The notes: generated from the sequence alone by a model not told the origin. 52,421 nt of DNA from Congzhengia sp045576635 (GCA_045576635.1 JAZNGT010000033.1:1-52421); one strand, 5' to 3'; numbered from the stretch's first letter, positions 41,912 to 50,572 are shown. Translations and numbers: made by a program.

Positions 41912-41961
41912 AAAAAGACACACCCTACGGGACGCTATTTTCGCGTAGGGTGCATCTTTTT
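41912..41961 (+). terminator. Terminator of rodA-degV
   Basis: The stem CACCCTACG/CGTAGGGTG is extended by AAAAAGA/TCTTTTT with one internal mismatch (41912-41961). Confidence 0.85.
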
Positions 41962-41972
41962 AAGAGGCGACT

Positions 41973-42809
41973 ATGAATAAGCAAAAGAGAATTATAACCA
42001 TTCATGACATATCGTGTTTCGGGAAATGCTCGCTTACTGCGGCAATTCCGATTTTAAGCAGCGCAGGCATTGAAACGTGCGTTATTCCGACAGCAGTCCT
42101 TTCGGCACATACGGCGTTTTCGGGCTATACATTTTTAGACCTTACGGACGAGATTTTAAAAATTGCGCGTCATTGGAAATCGCTTGACCTTTCATTTGAC
42201 GGCATCTACACGGGCTATCTGGGCTCACACAAGCAGATTGCACTTGTAGAGCAGGTGATAGATATGTTCCCTGCCAAGCCTATCATGATTGACCCCGTGA
42301 TGGGGGATAACGGAAGGCTTTATGATGGCATTTCAGAATCCTATATTCCTGAGATGCGAAGACTTATCAAAAAAGCAGATGTTATCGTTCCAAATGTTAC
42401 AGAGGCAGCATATCTTGCGGACGTTCCCTACGAAGAGGGCATTCATTCCGAAGACTATATAAAAACCATTTTGGATAACCTTTTCTCACAGTGTGACGGA
42501 ACAACGGTGCTTACCGGTGTTCATACAGGTGCAAATTCTTTGGGAACCATTGTTGCAACAAGAGACACTTTCCGCATGATTGAAACAGAAAAAGTCGATG
42601 TAGAATACAGCGGCACGGGAGACGTCTTTGCAAGCGCGCTTTATGCAGCGCTTATGCAGGATATAGATGTATTTTCTGCAGCGGAAGTTTCCGTTCAATT
42701 TGTGCTTGACTGTATACACAAAACGCGGGAAACTTCCGGCACGAGAAACTACGGTTTAAATTTTGAACTTTGTACGGAAAAACTTTTAAACTATCTTAAA
42801 AAGGCATAA
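41973..42809 (+). CDS. Pyridoxal/pyridoxine kinase (PdxY/PdxK type)
   Basis: A 278-residue ribokinase-fold enzyme of vitamin B6 salvage. It shows ITIHDISCFGKCSLTAAIP at the start, FDGIYTGYLGS, and the ATP/catalytic motif EYSGTGDVFASALYA with the Asp base. Length and the early HDISCFGKCS block match pyridoxamine kinases of Firmicutes. The start lies 12 bp after the degV terminator with only a weak site (AAGAGGCG). It converges with the 6S RNA, whose 3' end abuts the stop codon. Confidence 0.88.
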   Translation: MNKQKRIITIHDISCFGKCSLTAAIPILSSAGIETCVIPTAVLSAHTAFSGYTFLDLTDEILKIARHWKSLDLSFDGIYTGYLGSHKQIALVEQVIDMFPAKPIMIDPVMGDNGRLYDGISESYIPEMRRLIKKADVIVPNVTEAAYLADVPYEEGIHSEDYIKTILDNLFSQCDGTTVLTGVHTGANSLGTIVATRDTFRMIETEKVDVEYSGTGDVFASALYAALMQDIDVFSAAEVSVQFVLDCIHKTRETSGTRNYGLNFELCTEKLLNYLKKA

Positions 42810-43015
42810 AAAACCCCCGACATGCCGTGTTGGCCGATTTATTTTTACCTGCATGAGCAGGTGGGTATCCTCTCATCTGTTTTACATGTCCCCTGGCCGC
42901 AAAAGCGGGGGGCATATGCGCCGCAGACGAAGTTAGATTCCCTTATAAAATACGTTGGTAAAATAAAAATCGTAAATCACGAACATCTCAGGGAGATTTC
43001 ACTATTTAGTTCTGT
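42808..43015 (-). ncRNA. ssrS: 6S RNA (candidate)
   Basis: A promoter-driven, non-coding RNA of about 208 nt that ends in GGGGGTTTTTT. The 5' part has CCCTGAGATGTTCGTG, like the 6S consensus, and it pairs with CACGGCATGTCGGGG at the 3' end (closing stem). ATTTTTA pairs with TAAAAAT inside it. The far end is a long hairpin with CGTCTG/CAGATG and GCCCC/GGGG around CCGC-TTTT-GCGG, leaving a large central bulge. This rod with an open bubble mimics a promoter and binds sigma-A RNA polymerase. A covariance-model match is still needed. Confidence 0.75.
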
Positions 43016-43021
43016 AAGTTT

Positions 43022-43050
43022 AGTATAACACCAAACGGCGAAAATATCAA
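43022..43050 (-). promoter_or_regulatory. Promoter of the 6S RNA
   Basis: On the minus strand TTGATA (43050-43045), 17-base spacer, TATACT (43027-43022), which puts the start near 43015. Confidence 0.75.
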
Positions 43051-43080
43051 TGTGTTTTTCCGAAACGTCATAAAAATTTA

Positions 43081-43115
43081 AAAAAGAGGCAGTACTTAAA
43101 GTACTGCCTCTTTTT
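43081..43115. terminator. Terminator of yebC
   Basis: AAAAAGAGGCAGTAC (43081-43095), loop TTAAA, and the perfect complement (43101-43115). It ends the minus-strand yebC transcript before the 6S promoter. Confidence 0.9.
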
Positions 43116-43141
43116 AGTTGGAACACGTTTCATACCCTTTA

Positions 43142-43870
43142 TTATTCTTCCCAGTTGTGCCATACATTCTGCACATCATCGTTATCTTCTAACATATCAA
43201 TTAGTTTGCCCATAAACAGAATATCTTTTTCGTCTGTTAATGTAACGGTTGTCTGGGGAATCTGTTCGATTTCGGCAGATGCAAATGCATATCCTTTTTC
43301 TTCTAATGTAGTACGTACGTCGCTGAAACTTTCTGGTGCGGTAAGCACTTCAAAGCAATCTTCGTTTGCTGTAAAGTCTTCTGCGCCTGAATCGAGTGCG
43401 TCCATCATAACGGCATCTTCGTCTAACTCATTTTCCGAATTGTCAATAATGATAACGCCCTTTTTGTCGAACATAAAACTTACGCAACCGTTTTGCCCCA
43501 AATTTCCGCCGAATTTGTCAAAGTAATGACGCAAATCGCCTGCGGTTCTGTTTCTGTTGTCGGTTAAGGTTTCAACAATTACGGCAACACCGTTCGGGCC
43601 GTAGCCTTCGTAGGTGATTTCTTCATAGTTGTCTGCACCGAGTTCGCCGGATGCTTTTTTTATGCATCTGTCAATGTTATCGTTGGGCATGTTATTTGCC
43701 TTTGCTTTGGCGATTACATCACGAAGTTTCGAGTTTGATTCCGGATCGGGTCCGCCTGCCTTTACAATTACGGTAATTTCACGGCCGAGTTTGGTAAAAA
43801 TTTTACCTTTTTTTGCATCGGATTTCTCTTTCTTATGCTTGATGTTTGCCCATTTGGAATGTCCTGACAT
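43142..43870 (-). CDS. YebC/PmpR family protein
   Basis: A 242-residue protein starting SGHSKWANIKHKKEKSDAKKG, the family signature. The rest (KANNMPNDNIDRCIKKASG and YEGYGPNGVAVIVE) is complete. YebC proteins have been described as DNA-binding regulators and, more recently, as helpers of translation at proline stretches; which applies here is unknown. AGGAGCG precedes the ATG. Confidence 0.93.
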   Translation of the reverse strand: MSGHSKWANIKHKKEKSDAKKGKIFTKLGREITVIVKAGGPDPESNSKLRDVIAKAKANNMPNDNIDRCIKKASGELGADNYEEITYEGYGPNGVAVIVETLTDNRNRTAGDLRHYFDKFGGNLGQNGCVSFMFDKKGVIIIDNSENELDEDAVMMDALDSGAEDFTANEDCFEVLTAPESFSDVRTTLEEKGYAFASAEIEQIPQTTVTLTDEKDILFMGKLIDMLEDNDDVQNVWHNWEE

Positions 43871-43892
43871 AGTATCGCTCCTAAACTTTAAT

Positions 43893-43921
43893 ATTGTATA
43901 AAAATAAAATATAAACGCAAA
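43893..43921 (-). promoter_or_regulatory. Promoter of yebC
   Basis: On the minus strand TTTGCG (43921-43916), 17-base spacer, TACAAT (43898-43893). The match is moderate. Confidence 0.45.
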
Positions 43922-43954
43922 CTAAATCAAATCTGATTTGAGAGGAAATTAAAA

Positions 43955-44311
43955 ATGGAATATTTGCGTGTGTTTTTTGTAGGTGGACTTTTGTGCGTAA
44001 TTGCACAAATTTTGATTGATAAATTTAAATTAACGCCCGCCAGAATTTTGGTAATTTACGTTACCTCCGGCGTTTTTTTAACGCTTATCGGCGTTTACAA
44101 ACCGCTTGTTGAGTTTGCCGGATGTGGCGCAACCGTTCCCTTAACCGGCTTTGGCTATGCGCTTGCAACGGGAGCGCAAAAAGGCGTGCAGGAAAACGGT
44201 ATATGGGGAATTTTTTCCGGCGGACTTACGGGAACCTCTGCCGGCATTGCCGCCGCTGTGGTATTCGGTTTTTTAGTTGCGCTTATTTTTAAGCCCAAGG
44301 CTAAAAAATAA
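43955..44311 (+). CDS. spoVAE: Stage V sporulation protein AE (SpoVAE/SpoVAEb)
   Basis: A 118-residue hydrophobic protein with three to four membrane helices. Motifs VGGLLCVIAQILIDKFKLTPAR, CGATVPLTGFGYALATG and FSGGLTGTSAGIAAAVVFG are typical of SpoVAE. With SpoVAC and SpoVAD it forms the dipicolinic-acid channel of the forespore inner membrane. Those partners are not next to it here. GAGAGGAAATT is the ribosome site. Its last 11 bp overlap the end of radC tail to tail. Confidence 0.92.
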   Translation: MEYLRVFFVGGLLCVIAQILIDKFKLTPARILVIYVTSGVFLTLIGVYKPLVEFAGCGATVPLTGFGYALATGAQKGVQENGIWGIFSGGLTGTSAGIAAAVVFGFLVALIFKPKAKK

Positions 44312-44981
44312 ATCCCATATTTTTCATGCTGTAAAATCTGTTTCCCGATACGATGATATGGTCCAGTGTGACCACATCAATTTCCTTCAACATTTCGACA
44401 AGACGTTTGGTGGTTGCCTTGTCTGCCGCAGAGGGAGCAAGAGAACCGCTTGGATGGTTATGTGCAAAAATAACAGTTTTGGCGTTGTGCTTTAAAACCT
44501 CTGACATTACAAGTCTTGGATAAGTCTCAATTTTGTCAATTGTGCCTTTTGTGATAATACCGCTCCAATGTACGTAGCGATGTGAGTCAATACAAATCAG
44601 TGCGAATTCTTCGTTTGATTTTCCGTGTAAAAGATTAACGGCGTATTGACCGATGCTTTCATCACTGTTCAGTAAGTTGTTGCGTTTACGTTTGGATTTT
44701 TCGTATGCGCGCATTAAATGCGGAATCATGGATAAAAAGATTGCACTGTTTGGACCGATTCCGTTAATCTGCATAAGATGTTCGGCATCTGTATCGAGCA
44801 CATTTGCAAGTGACTTGTACTCGTTTAGAATTTCGTGTGCCAGCCGATTGGTATCGCGTCTTGGAATCGCAAAAGAGAGCAAAAGTTCTAAAATTTCGTG
44901 TTCCTCAAAATTTTCCAGGCCGTGCTCTAAAAAACGTTTGCGCATACGTTCGCGGTGGCCTTTGTGAATTGTTTCACCCAT
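44301..44981 (-). CDS. radC: RadC family JAB/MPN-domain protein
   Basis: A 226-residue protein with an N-terminal helix-hairpin-helix region (about 1-95, LMQINGIGPNSAIFL) and a C-terminal MPN metalloprotease-like domain whose metal motif is FAHNHPSGSLAPSAAD. The original link to DNA repair in E. coli was withdrawn, so the role is unclear. It converges with spoVAE and overlaps it by 11 bp. Confidence 0.93.
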   Translation of the reverse strand: MGETIHKGHRERMRKRFLEHGLENFEEHEILELLLSFAIPRRDTNRLAHEILNEYKSLANVLDTDAEHLMQINGIGPNSAIFLSMIPHLMRAYEKSKRKRNNLLNSDESIGQYAVNLLHGKSNEEFALICIDSHRYVHWSGIITKGTIDKIETYPRLVMSEVLKHNAKTVIFAHNHPSGSLAPSAADKATTKRLVEMLKEIDVVTLDHIIVSGNRFYSMKNMGFIF

Positions 44982-45146
44982 TTTTCAGCATAGCACCATC
45001 CTTTGTCTGCATATATACTTTATTGTACACTTTTTCCGGAAGAATTTCAACCTTTTTTCATAAATTTTGACGCGATTTACAAAGCAAAGTAGCAGATTTT
45101 GCGTTTTAGAATATACTGTTAGTATAAACGCATAAACGGCGGTGAA

Positions 45147-45413
45147 ATGATGGAAGAAAGGCTTATAACCTTTTTATCGCAGACGTCGGCGTATCGATTT
45201 TTACATCTGGCACGGGAAAACGGCGTAGCCGCAAGACTCACACAGACACCTAAAGAATTAAGCCGGGGCGGTTGTTCGTATGCCGCAGTCTGTGACGGAT
45301 ATGCGCTTAAAAGCCTTATGCCGCTTGTAAGAAAAAACGGCATTTCGTTTAGTCGGATATTTGTAAAAAGAATCGACAGAAACGGCAAGATGCGATATGA
45401 AGAAATAAGATAG
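45147..45413 (+). CDS. DUF3343 protein (putative Se/S carrier-like)
   Basis: An 88-residue protein (ATG 45147; ATG 45150 is also possible). Residues EERLITFLSQTSAYRFLHLARENG and the Cys-containing SRGGCSYAAVCD match the DUF3343 family, which is annotated as a putative selenium or sulfur carrier. The activity is not proven. The ribosome site GGCGGTGA is modest. A terminator follows at once, so it is a single-gene unit. Confidence 0.75.
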   Translation: MMEERLITFLSQTSAYRFLHLARENGVAARLTQTPKELSRGGCSYAAVCDGYALKSLMPLVRKNGISFSRIFVKRIDRNGKMRYEEIR

Positions 45414-45416
45414 CAT

Positions 45417-45447
45417 AAAAAGCTGCAGCAGAATGCTGTGGCTTTTT
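45417..45447 (+). terminator. Terminator of the DUF3343 gene
   Basis: AAAAAGCTGCAGCA, loop GAA, TGCTGTGGCTTTTT (45417-45447), with two G-T pairs. Confidence 0.8.
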
Positions 45448-45530
45448 GCATTTGCAGCAAGGAAGAAAAAGGAAATATTACACAAGGTTACAATTTATGT
45501 ATTATTTCTGTTACAAATAGGAAAGATTCA

Positions 45531-45559
45531 TTGAAAAAAAGTGCGATATCAAGTATAAT
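45531..45559 (+). promoter_or_regulatory. Promoter of the csaB fusion gene
   Basis: TTGAAA (45531-45536), 17-base spacer, TATAAT (45554-45559), about 54 bp before the ATG. Confidence 0.7.
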
Positions 45560-45612
45560 AAACTTAACGTAGTGTATGCATTTTTCAAATTAGCTGAAAA
45601 GGAGCTTTTGGT

Positions 45613-47850
45613 ATGGAAAATTCGGCACAGAAAAGAATATTGATGGCACTGTCCAGATTTGATATAGGTGGCGCAGAAACGCACGTTTTAGAACTTTCGT
45701 TAGAACTTCAGCGCATGGGTTATTACGTTGTAGTTGTTTCAAGCGGCGGCGTATACGAAGAAAATTTAAAAGAGGCAGGCATTTCGCATTATACCATTCC
45801 GCTCAATTCCAAAACGCCTGCCGCTATGAAAGCATCACTTTCTAAATTAAAGCAAGTTATCAAAGAAGAAAAGATTGATATTGTACATGCTCACGGCAGG
45901 ATTCCTGCCTTTTTGTGCCATATTCTAAATCGCTTTATGAAATTTACATTTGTTACTACGGCACACTGGGTGTTTGAACTCGGTCACGGTCTTAAATATG
46001 TGACAAGATGGGGTAAAAAAGTAATCGCAGTAAGCGAGGACATCAAAACATACTTAATGGAAAATTACCACACCAAAGCGACAGACATTTATGTGACGAT
46101 TAACGGTATTGATACCGAAAAGTTTTCGAAAAACGCAGATACGAAAAGTATAATAGAAGAATTTTCGCTTTCTTCTACGTCTAAAAAGATTGTATACATT
46201 AGCCGAATGGATGAAGACAGAGCGCAGGTGGCTTTCGAGTTGGTTGAAATCGCACCCGAGATTGTAAAGATTTGTCCTGATGTTGAAATTGTCATCGTCG
46301 GCGGCGGTAACGTTTTTGATCAACTGAAAGAAAAAACAGACGAAATGAACAAGCGACTTTCAAAACGTCACATTATTTTAACCGGCGGCAGAACCGACAT
46401 TTATAAGTTTGCCGCACTGGCTGATGTTTTTGTAGGTGTTTCGCGTTCTGCACTCGAAGCAATGGCTTGCGAAAAACCGGTTATTGTTGCGGGAAACGAG
46501 GGATATATTGGTATTTTTGATGCGGACAAGTTAGACGTTTCCATCAATACCAATTTCTGTTGCAGAGGACTTTCTAAATCTTCTCCCGAAAAATTGCTTG
46601 TAGATATGACCACGCTCCTTACCAATTCGGAGGAAGAAAACGCAAGACTGGGCACGTTTGGACGCAATTTGATTTTAAATTCCTATTCGCTTTCCAAAAT
46701 GGCAAAAGATTGCGAGACGATGTATCTTGCAGCAACTGATACAAAAAAATGGGATGCAGTGATTTCAGGCTACTACGGCTATCAGAATTCGGGTGATGAA
46801 TCGCTTCTTTATGCTATTATTGAAAATTTAAAACGCAAAAAAGAGGATATGAGAATTCTGGTTTTATCCAAAGATCCAAAATCGACAGAAAAGCGGTATG
46901 GCGTTGATGCGATAAACCGCTATCACTTGTGCAAAATCCGCACTGCGCTTAAAAACAGCAAGATGCTTATCTTTGGCGGCGGAAGTCTGATTCAGGATGT
47001 AACGAGTGACAAATCGCTCTGGTATTACCTTACCATTATCAAAATGGCACTTTCAAAATGCGTTCCCGTATTTCTCTACGCAAACGGTATCGGTCCTGTA
47101 ATTCGCGAGAAAAACAGGAAGAAAGTTTTAAACATCTTAAATCAGGCAGACAAAATCTCTTTGCGTGACAGTGATTCTTATGAGGAAGTAAAACGCATGG
47201 GCGTAAACTTAGATAAGGTAACCGTTACGGCAGACCCGGCGCTTACCATAGAGGGAATCGAAAAAGAAGAAGCGCGCGGTCTTTTAGAATGTGAAGGCAT
47301 TCCGGTCGAGAAAAAACTTTTGGGCGTGTCGGTGCGAAACTGGAAACTACTTGCGCCGTCTTATTGGGACGAACTTGCACACGCAATTGAAAAAATCTCA
47401 AAAACATACGATTATGTTCCGGTTTTCATTCCGCTAAAAACGCCGGAGGATATTGAACTTTCTGAGACAATTCAGAAAAAAATGGACATAGAGAGTTACA
47501 CACTTAAAAAGGTATACAACGCACGTGAAATTGTGGGCGTTGTCGGTGCTTGTGACTTGATGGTTGCAATGCGTCTGCATTCTGTCATTTATGCGGCAAA
47601 TGCGGGAGTTCCTGCAATTGGTATATCGTACGACCCAAAGGTATCTGGCTTTATGAAAGATATCGGCATAGAAAACATTCTTTATTTAGACGAATTTTCA
47701 GAAGAAAAACTTGTCAAGATGTGTGACACAATTTTAGCAGAAAAAGAAAAAATCCAAAAAGACTTAAAGGAAAAGGCAAAAGAATTATCCTGCCGCGCGC
47801 TTTTAAACGCAGACATGGTAATGGATTTTATTCAAAATCCAAAAGTTTAA
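45613..47850 (+). CDS. csaB: GT4 glycosyltransferase fused to polysaccharide pyruvyl transferase CsaB
   Basis: A 745-residue two-domain protein. Residues about 1-375 are a GT-B glycosyltransferase of the GT4 type: DIGGAETHVLEL, HAHGRIPAFL, VSEDIKTYL, VINGIDTEKF-like INGIDTEKF and EAMACEKPVI. Residues about 378-745 are CsaB: ISGYYGYQNSGDESLLYAI, IFGGGSLIQDVTS, YANGIGPV and AMRLHSVIYAANAGVP. CsaB adds pyruvate ketals to secondary cell-wall polysaccharide, which then anchors SLH-domain proteins. The fusion implies that the same protein adds the sugar and the pyruvate. AAAGGAGC precedes the ATG. ruvX follows after 21 bp. Confidence 0.9.
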   Translation: MENSAQKRILMALSRFDIGGAETHVLELSLELQRMGYYVVVVSSGGVYEENLKEAGISHYTIPLNSKTPAAMKASLSKLKQVIKEEKIDIVHAHGRIPAFLCHILNRFMKFTFVTTAHWVFELGHGLKYVTRWGKKVIAVSEDIKTYLMENYHTKATDIYVTINGIDTEKFSKNADTKSIIEEFSLSSTSKKIVYISRMDEDRAQVAFELVEIAPEIVKICPDVEIVIVGGGNVFDQLKEKTDEMNKRLSKRHIILTGGRTDIYKFAALADVFVGVSRSALEAMACEKPVIVAGNEGYIGIFDADKLDVSINTNFCCRGLSKSSPEKLLVDMTTLLTNSEEENARLGTFGRNLILNSYSLSKMAKDCETMYLAATDTKKWDAVISGYYGYQNSGDESLLYAIIENLKRKKEDMRILVLSKDPKSTEKRYGVDAINRYHLCKIRTALKNSKMLIFGGGSLIQDVTSDKSLWYYLTIIKMALSKCVPVFLYANGIGPVIREKNRKKVLNILNQADKISLRDSDSYEEVKRMGVNLDKVTVTADPALTIEGIEKEEARGLLECEGIPVEKKLLGVSVRNWKLLAPSYWDELAHAIEKISKTYDYVPVFIPLKTPEDIELSETIQKKMDIESYTLKKVYNAREIVGVVGACDLMVAMRLHSVIYAANAGVPAIGISYDPKVSGFMKDIGIENILYLDEFSEEKLVKMCDTILAEKEKIQKDLKEKAKELSCRALLNADMVMDFIQNPKV

Positions 47851-47871
47851 AAAGAAACAGGGTGAAAAAAA

Positions 47872-48285
47872 GTGAGACTCATGGGAATTGACTTTGGAGA
47901 TGCCAGAGTAGGTGTTGCGCTATCTGACCCTTTGGGCATTATGGCACAAGGATATAAGACCGTACAAAACGACGGGACAGATGCTTTGTTTTTAGAACTC
48001 AAAGCAATTATAGACGAAAAGGAAGTTACAAAAATCGTGGTTGGACTTCCCAAAAATATGGACAATTCCGAGGGTTTTCGGTCAGAGGCAACAAAAGAAT
48101 TTGCAGAGAAACTGAAAATGTATACAGATGCAGAAATTACGTTTTGTGACGAACGGCTTACAACTGTAAGCGCACACGGCTTTTTGAGCGAAATGAATGT
48201 AAGAGGAAAAAAACGAAAAGGTGCGGTTGACACACTTTCTGCCGCGCTCATTTTAGAAACATACATGCGAAAAAACGGATTTTAA
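47872..48285 (+). CDS. ruvX: Holliday junction resolvase-like RuvX (YqgF)
   Basis: A 137-residue RNase H-fold protein with a GTG start behind AGGGTG. Acidic residues are seen in MGIDFGDARVGVA, the Glu of CDERLTT and the Asp of AVDTLSAALIL. YqgF proteins act in 16S rRNA 5' maturation and possibly junction cleavage. It lies between csaB and the amidase in one apparent operon (gaps of 21 and 12 bp). Confidence 0.94.
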   Translation: MRLMGIDFGDARVGVALSDPLGIMAQGYKTVQNDGTDALFLELKAIIDEKEVTKIVVGLPKNMDNSEGFRSEATKEFAEKLKMYTDAEITFCDERLTTVSAHGFLSEMNVRGKKRKGAVDTLSAALILETYMRKNGF

Positions 48286-48297
48286 GGGAGGGGAAGC

Positions 48298-49806
48298 ATG
48301 AAACGGCTTTTAAGTCTTTTTTTGTGCACGTTACTTGCATTTTCCGTGTTGGGTACAGTAACGGCATTTGCAGAAAATGAAATATTTTATGACGGCGCAT
48401 GGCACACTTACGAGGGTAACTTTTTTAAACTCAAAGTCAATGACAAAGAATTAAAATGCGCGGTTCCGCCCATCGTGTTTAACGATTATTCAGTTGTTCC
48501 CGCGCGCGATGTATTTGAAAGTCTGGGCGCTGTGGTTTCCTGGCGCGCAGAGGACCAGAGAGTTAAAATTTCATATAAGGGCACAACGATTCTTCTTTAT
48601 ATCAACGAACGCGTATCGTTTAAAGACGGAAGGTCAGAACTTATGCCCATTGCACCCAAAATCATTAACGAAAAAACAATGATTCCGGCAAGATATGTAG
48701 CAGAATCACTTGGATTTGATGTCTCATTTGATTCTAAAACTGACACCATTTCCATTAAAACCAAAACGGTGGAGGAAAAACCGCCTGTGGAAACGAATGA
48801 TACATATTCCGCGACATTAAACAGTTATCGATATCAAGAGAAAAACGGACTGTTTCAGGCAACGTTTTCGCTTTCAAAAAGCGGCGCATCGTATTCGGCG
48901 TTTTCTCTTAAAGAACCGGACCGGTTGGCTGTTGATTTAAAAGGCGTAACAATGGCTTCCACCATACGAAACGCGACGCCCGAAGAAACATTTGTTACGG
49001 GCATTCGCTTTGGCGTGCAGACAGACGGCTTGCGTGTGGTGTTTGACTTAACGGAAGCGCAAAACTATAACGTATCTGTTTCAGGCAAAACCCTTACGGT
49101 TTTGATCGGCAAAGATGCGAAAAATCAAGAGATAAAAGAGGAAGAAGACGAGAAACAGGAAGAGATTGAGGAAATCCAAATCAAGCCTTCCCGCTCCATT
49201 ACCATTGATCCGGGTCACGGCGGAACGGATCCGGGCGCAGTTTATGAAGAAAAACCGGAAGTAGAAGAAGGCGAAACAGAAAGCGAAGAAAAGGGAACGC
49301 TCTGGCGCGAAACAGATATTAATCTTGCAATCTCTTTAAAGGTGCGCGATATTTTAGAGAAAAACGGCGTACGTGTCGTTATGACCAGAACAACAGAAAA
49401 AGATGTGGTAAGAAAAACAAGACCCGAACTTGCAAACAAAGAACAAACGGCGTTGTTTTTGAGTATCCATACCAATTCCGTCGAAGCAAACGATAAAGCA
49501 AATGGCATTGAAACCTGGGGAAACTTAGAAACAAATAAAGCGCTTTCCGGCGTAACGGATAAATCCTTTGCAGAAAATGTGCAAAATGCAGTAATTAAGA
49601 AAACAAAGGCGTCAGACAGAGGTATTAAAAGCAGTTCAGAACTTACAGTTATTAAGTATTCTTTAATGCCGTCTGTGCTCATTGAGGTTGGTTTTATTAC
49701 AAATCAGACAGAACGCGAAAATTTGTTTAATGATGCGTATCGCACAAAAATTGCAGAAGGTATTGCAGAGGGTGTTTTAAAAACCTTTGCCGATATGGGT
49801 GTTTGA
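48298..49806 (+). CDS. N-acetylmuramoyl-L-alanine amidase with CuAO-N and AMIN domains
   Basis: A 502-residue secreted cell-wall hydrolase. Signal peptide MKRLLSLFLCTLLAFSVLG to about 25; CuAO-N-type domain about 28-155 (SVVPARDVFESLGAVVSW, TMIPARYVAESLGFDVSF); AMIN-like domain about 165-275; Amidase_3 catalytic domain about 298-498. Zinc ligands are the His of IDPGHGG, Glu of WRETDIN and His of SIHTN; catalytic Glu is in IEVGF. An acidic linker (EEEDEKQEEIEE) and an acidic loop of about 17 residues after DPGAVYEE are unusual. GGGAGGGG precedes the ATG. Confidence 0.93.
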   Translation: MKRLLSLFLCTLLAFSVLGTVTAFAENEIFYDGAWHTYEGNFFKLKVNDKELKCAVPPIVFNDYSVVPARDVFESLGAVVSWRAEDQRVKISYKGTTILLYINERVSFKDGRSELMPIAPKIINEKTMIPARYVAESLGFDVSFDSKTDTISIKTKTVEEKPPVETNDTYSATLNSYRYQEKNGLFQATFSLSKSGASYSAFSLKEPDRLAVDLKGVTMASTIRNATPEETFVTGIRFGVQTDGLRVVFDLTEAQNYNVSVSGKTLTVLIGKDAKNQEIKEEEDEKQEEIEEIQIKPSRSITIDPGHGGTDPGAVYEEKPEVEEGETESEEKGTLWRETDINLAISLKVRDILEKNGVRVVMTRTTEKDVVRKTRPELANKEQTALFLSIHTNSVEANDKANGIETWGNLETNKALSGVTDKSFAENVQNAVIKKTKASDRGIKSSSELTVIKYSLMPSVLIEVGFITNQTERENLFNDAYRTKIAEGIAEGVLKTFADMGV

Positions 49807-49870
49807 TTCGTATAAAATGAAAAATAATCTCCAAACTAAATGAGATAGCATTTATGTTTTGGAGGAGACT

Positions 49871-50572
49871 ATGAATCAGAATGAATCAAATAATGGCGCA
49901 CTCAATGAGTCGGCATCAGAAAGTATTAAAGATTTTGGAAGTACCAATATAAAAAATTCAAAAGGAACTATCCACTGCCTTACCATTGTAGGAGAAATTG
50001 AGGGGCACACCGTGCTCCCGCCTGCAAGCAAAACAACCAAATACGAGCACGTACTTCCGCTTTTGGTTTCTGTTGAGCAGGACGAATCGGTGGATGCGCT
50101 TTTGCTCATTCTAAACACCGTAGGTGGAGATGTGGAAGCAGGGCTTGCCATAGCAGAACTTGTTGCGTCGATGAAAAAACCGACAGCATCTATTGTGCTT
50201 GGTGGAGGTCACAGTATCGGCGTACCGCTTGCAGTCTCAGCGAAACGCTCCTTTATCGCGAGTTCTGCAACAATGACAGTACATCCTGTCAGAATGAACG
50301 GTATGGTTATCGGCGTTCCGCAGACATATGAATATTTTCGCAGAATGCAGGAGCGTATTACAAATTTTGTAGTAAAGAACTCGAATATCCGAAAAGAAAA
50401 ATTTACAGAACTTATGATGAAAACAGGAGAAATGGCAAACGATGTTGGTACGATTGTTTCCGGCGATGATGCTGTTACGTACGGACTCATTGACGAAAAA
50501 GGCGGACTCGACAAAGCCCTTTCTTATCTGTATCAGGAGATAGAAAACACAAAATCCAACAAGGAGGCATAA
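49871..50572 (+). CDS. tepA: ClpP-like serine protease TepA
   Basis: A 233-residue ClpP-fold protein. The nucleophile motif is GGGHSIGVPLAV, the His is in TMTVHPVRMNG, and NTVGGDVEAGLAIAELV is the oxyanion-side loop. TepA of B. subtilis acts on cytoplasmic precursor or spore proteins; the substrate here is unknown. ATG 49871 is behind GGAGGAG; the in-frame ATG at 49859 would make that site coding. fhs starts 2 bp after its stop. Confidence 0.85.
   Translation: MNQNESNNGALNESASESIKDFGSTNIKNSKGTIHCLTIVGEIEGHTVLPPASKTTKYEHVLPLLVSVEQDESVDALLLILNTVGGDVEAGLAIAELVASMKKPTASIVLGGGHSIGVPLAVSAKRSFIASSATMTVHPVRMNGMVIGVPQTYEYFRRMQERITNFVVKNSNIRKEKFTELMMKTGEMANDVGTIVSGDDAVTYGLIDEKGGLDKALSYLYQEIENTKSNKEA

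Noticed and set aside
41973..42809. Hydroxymethylpyrimidine kinase (ThiD) for the ribokinase-fold gene.
   Set aside because: The early HDISCFGKCSL block and length fit pyridoxal kinases of the PdxY type better, and no thiamine genes are near.
42822..43028. A 68-codon plus-strand ORF after the pyridoxine kinase.
   Set aside because: It is antisense to the 6S RNA candidate, whose promoter, stems and terminator account for this stretch.
45099..45128. A promoter for the DUF3343 gene (TTGCGT, 18 bases, TATAAA).
   Set aside because: The hexamers are weak and other TATA-like boxes overlap (TATACT at 45112); I could not choose one with confidence.
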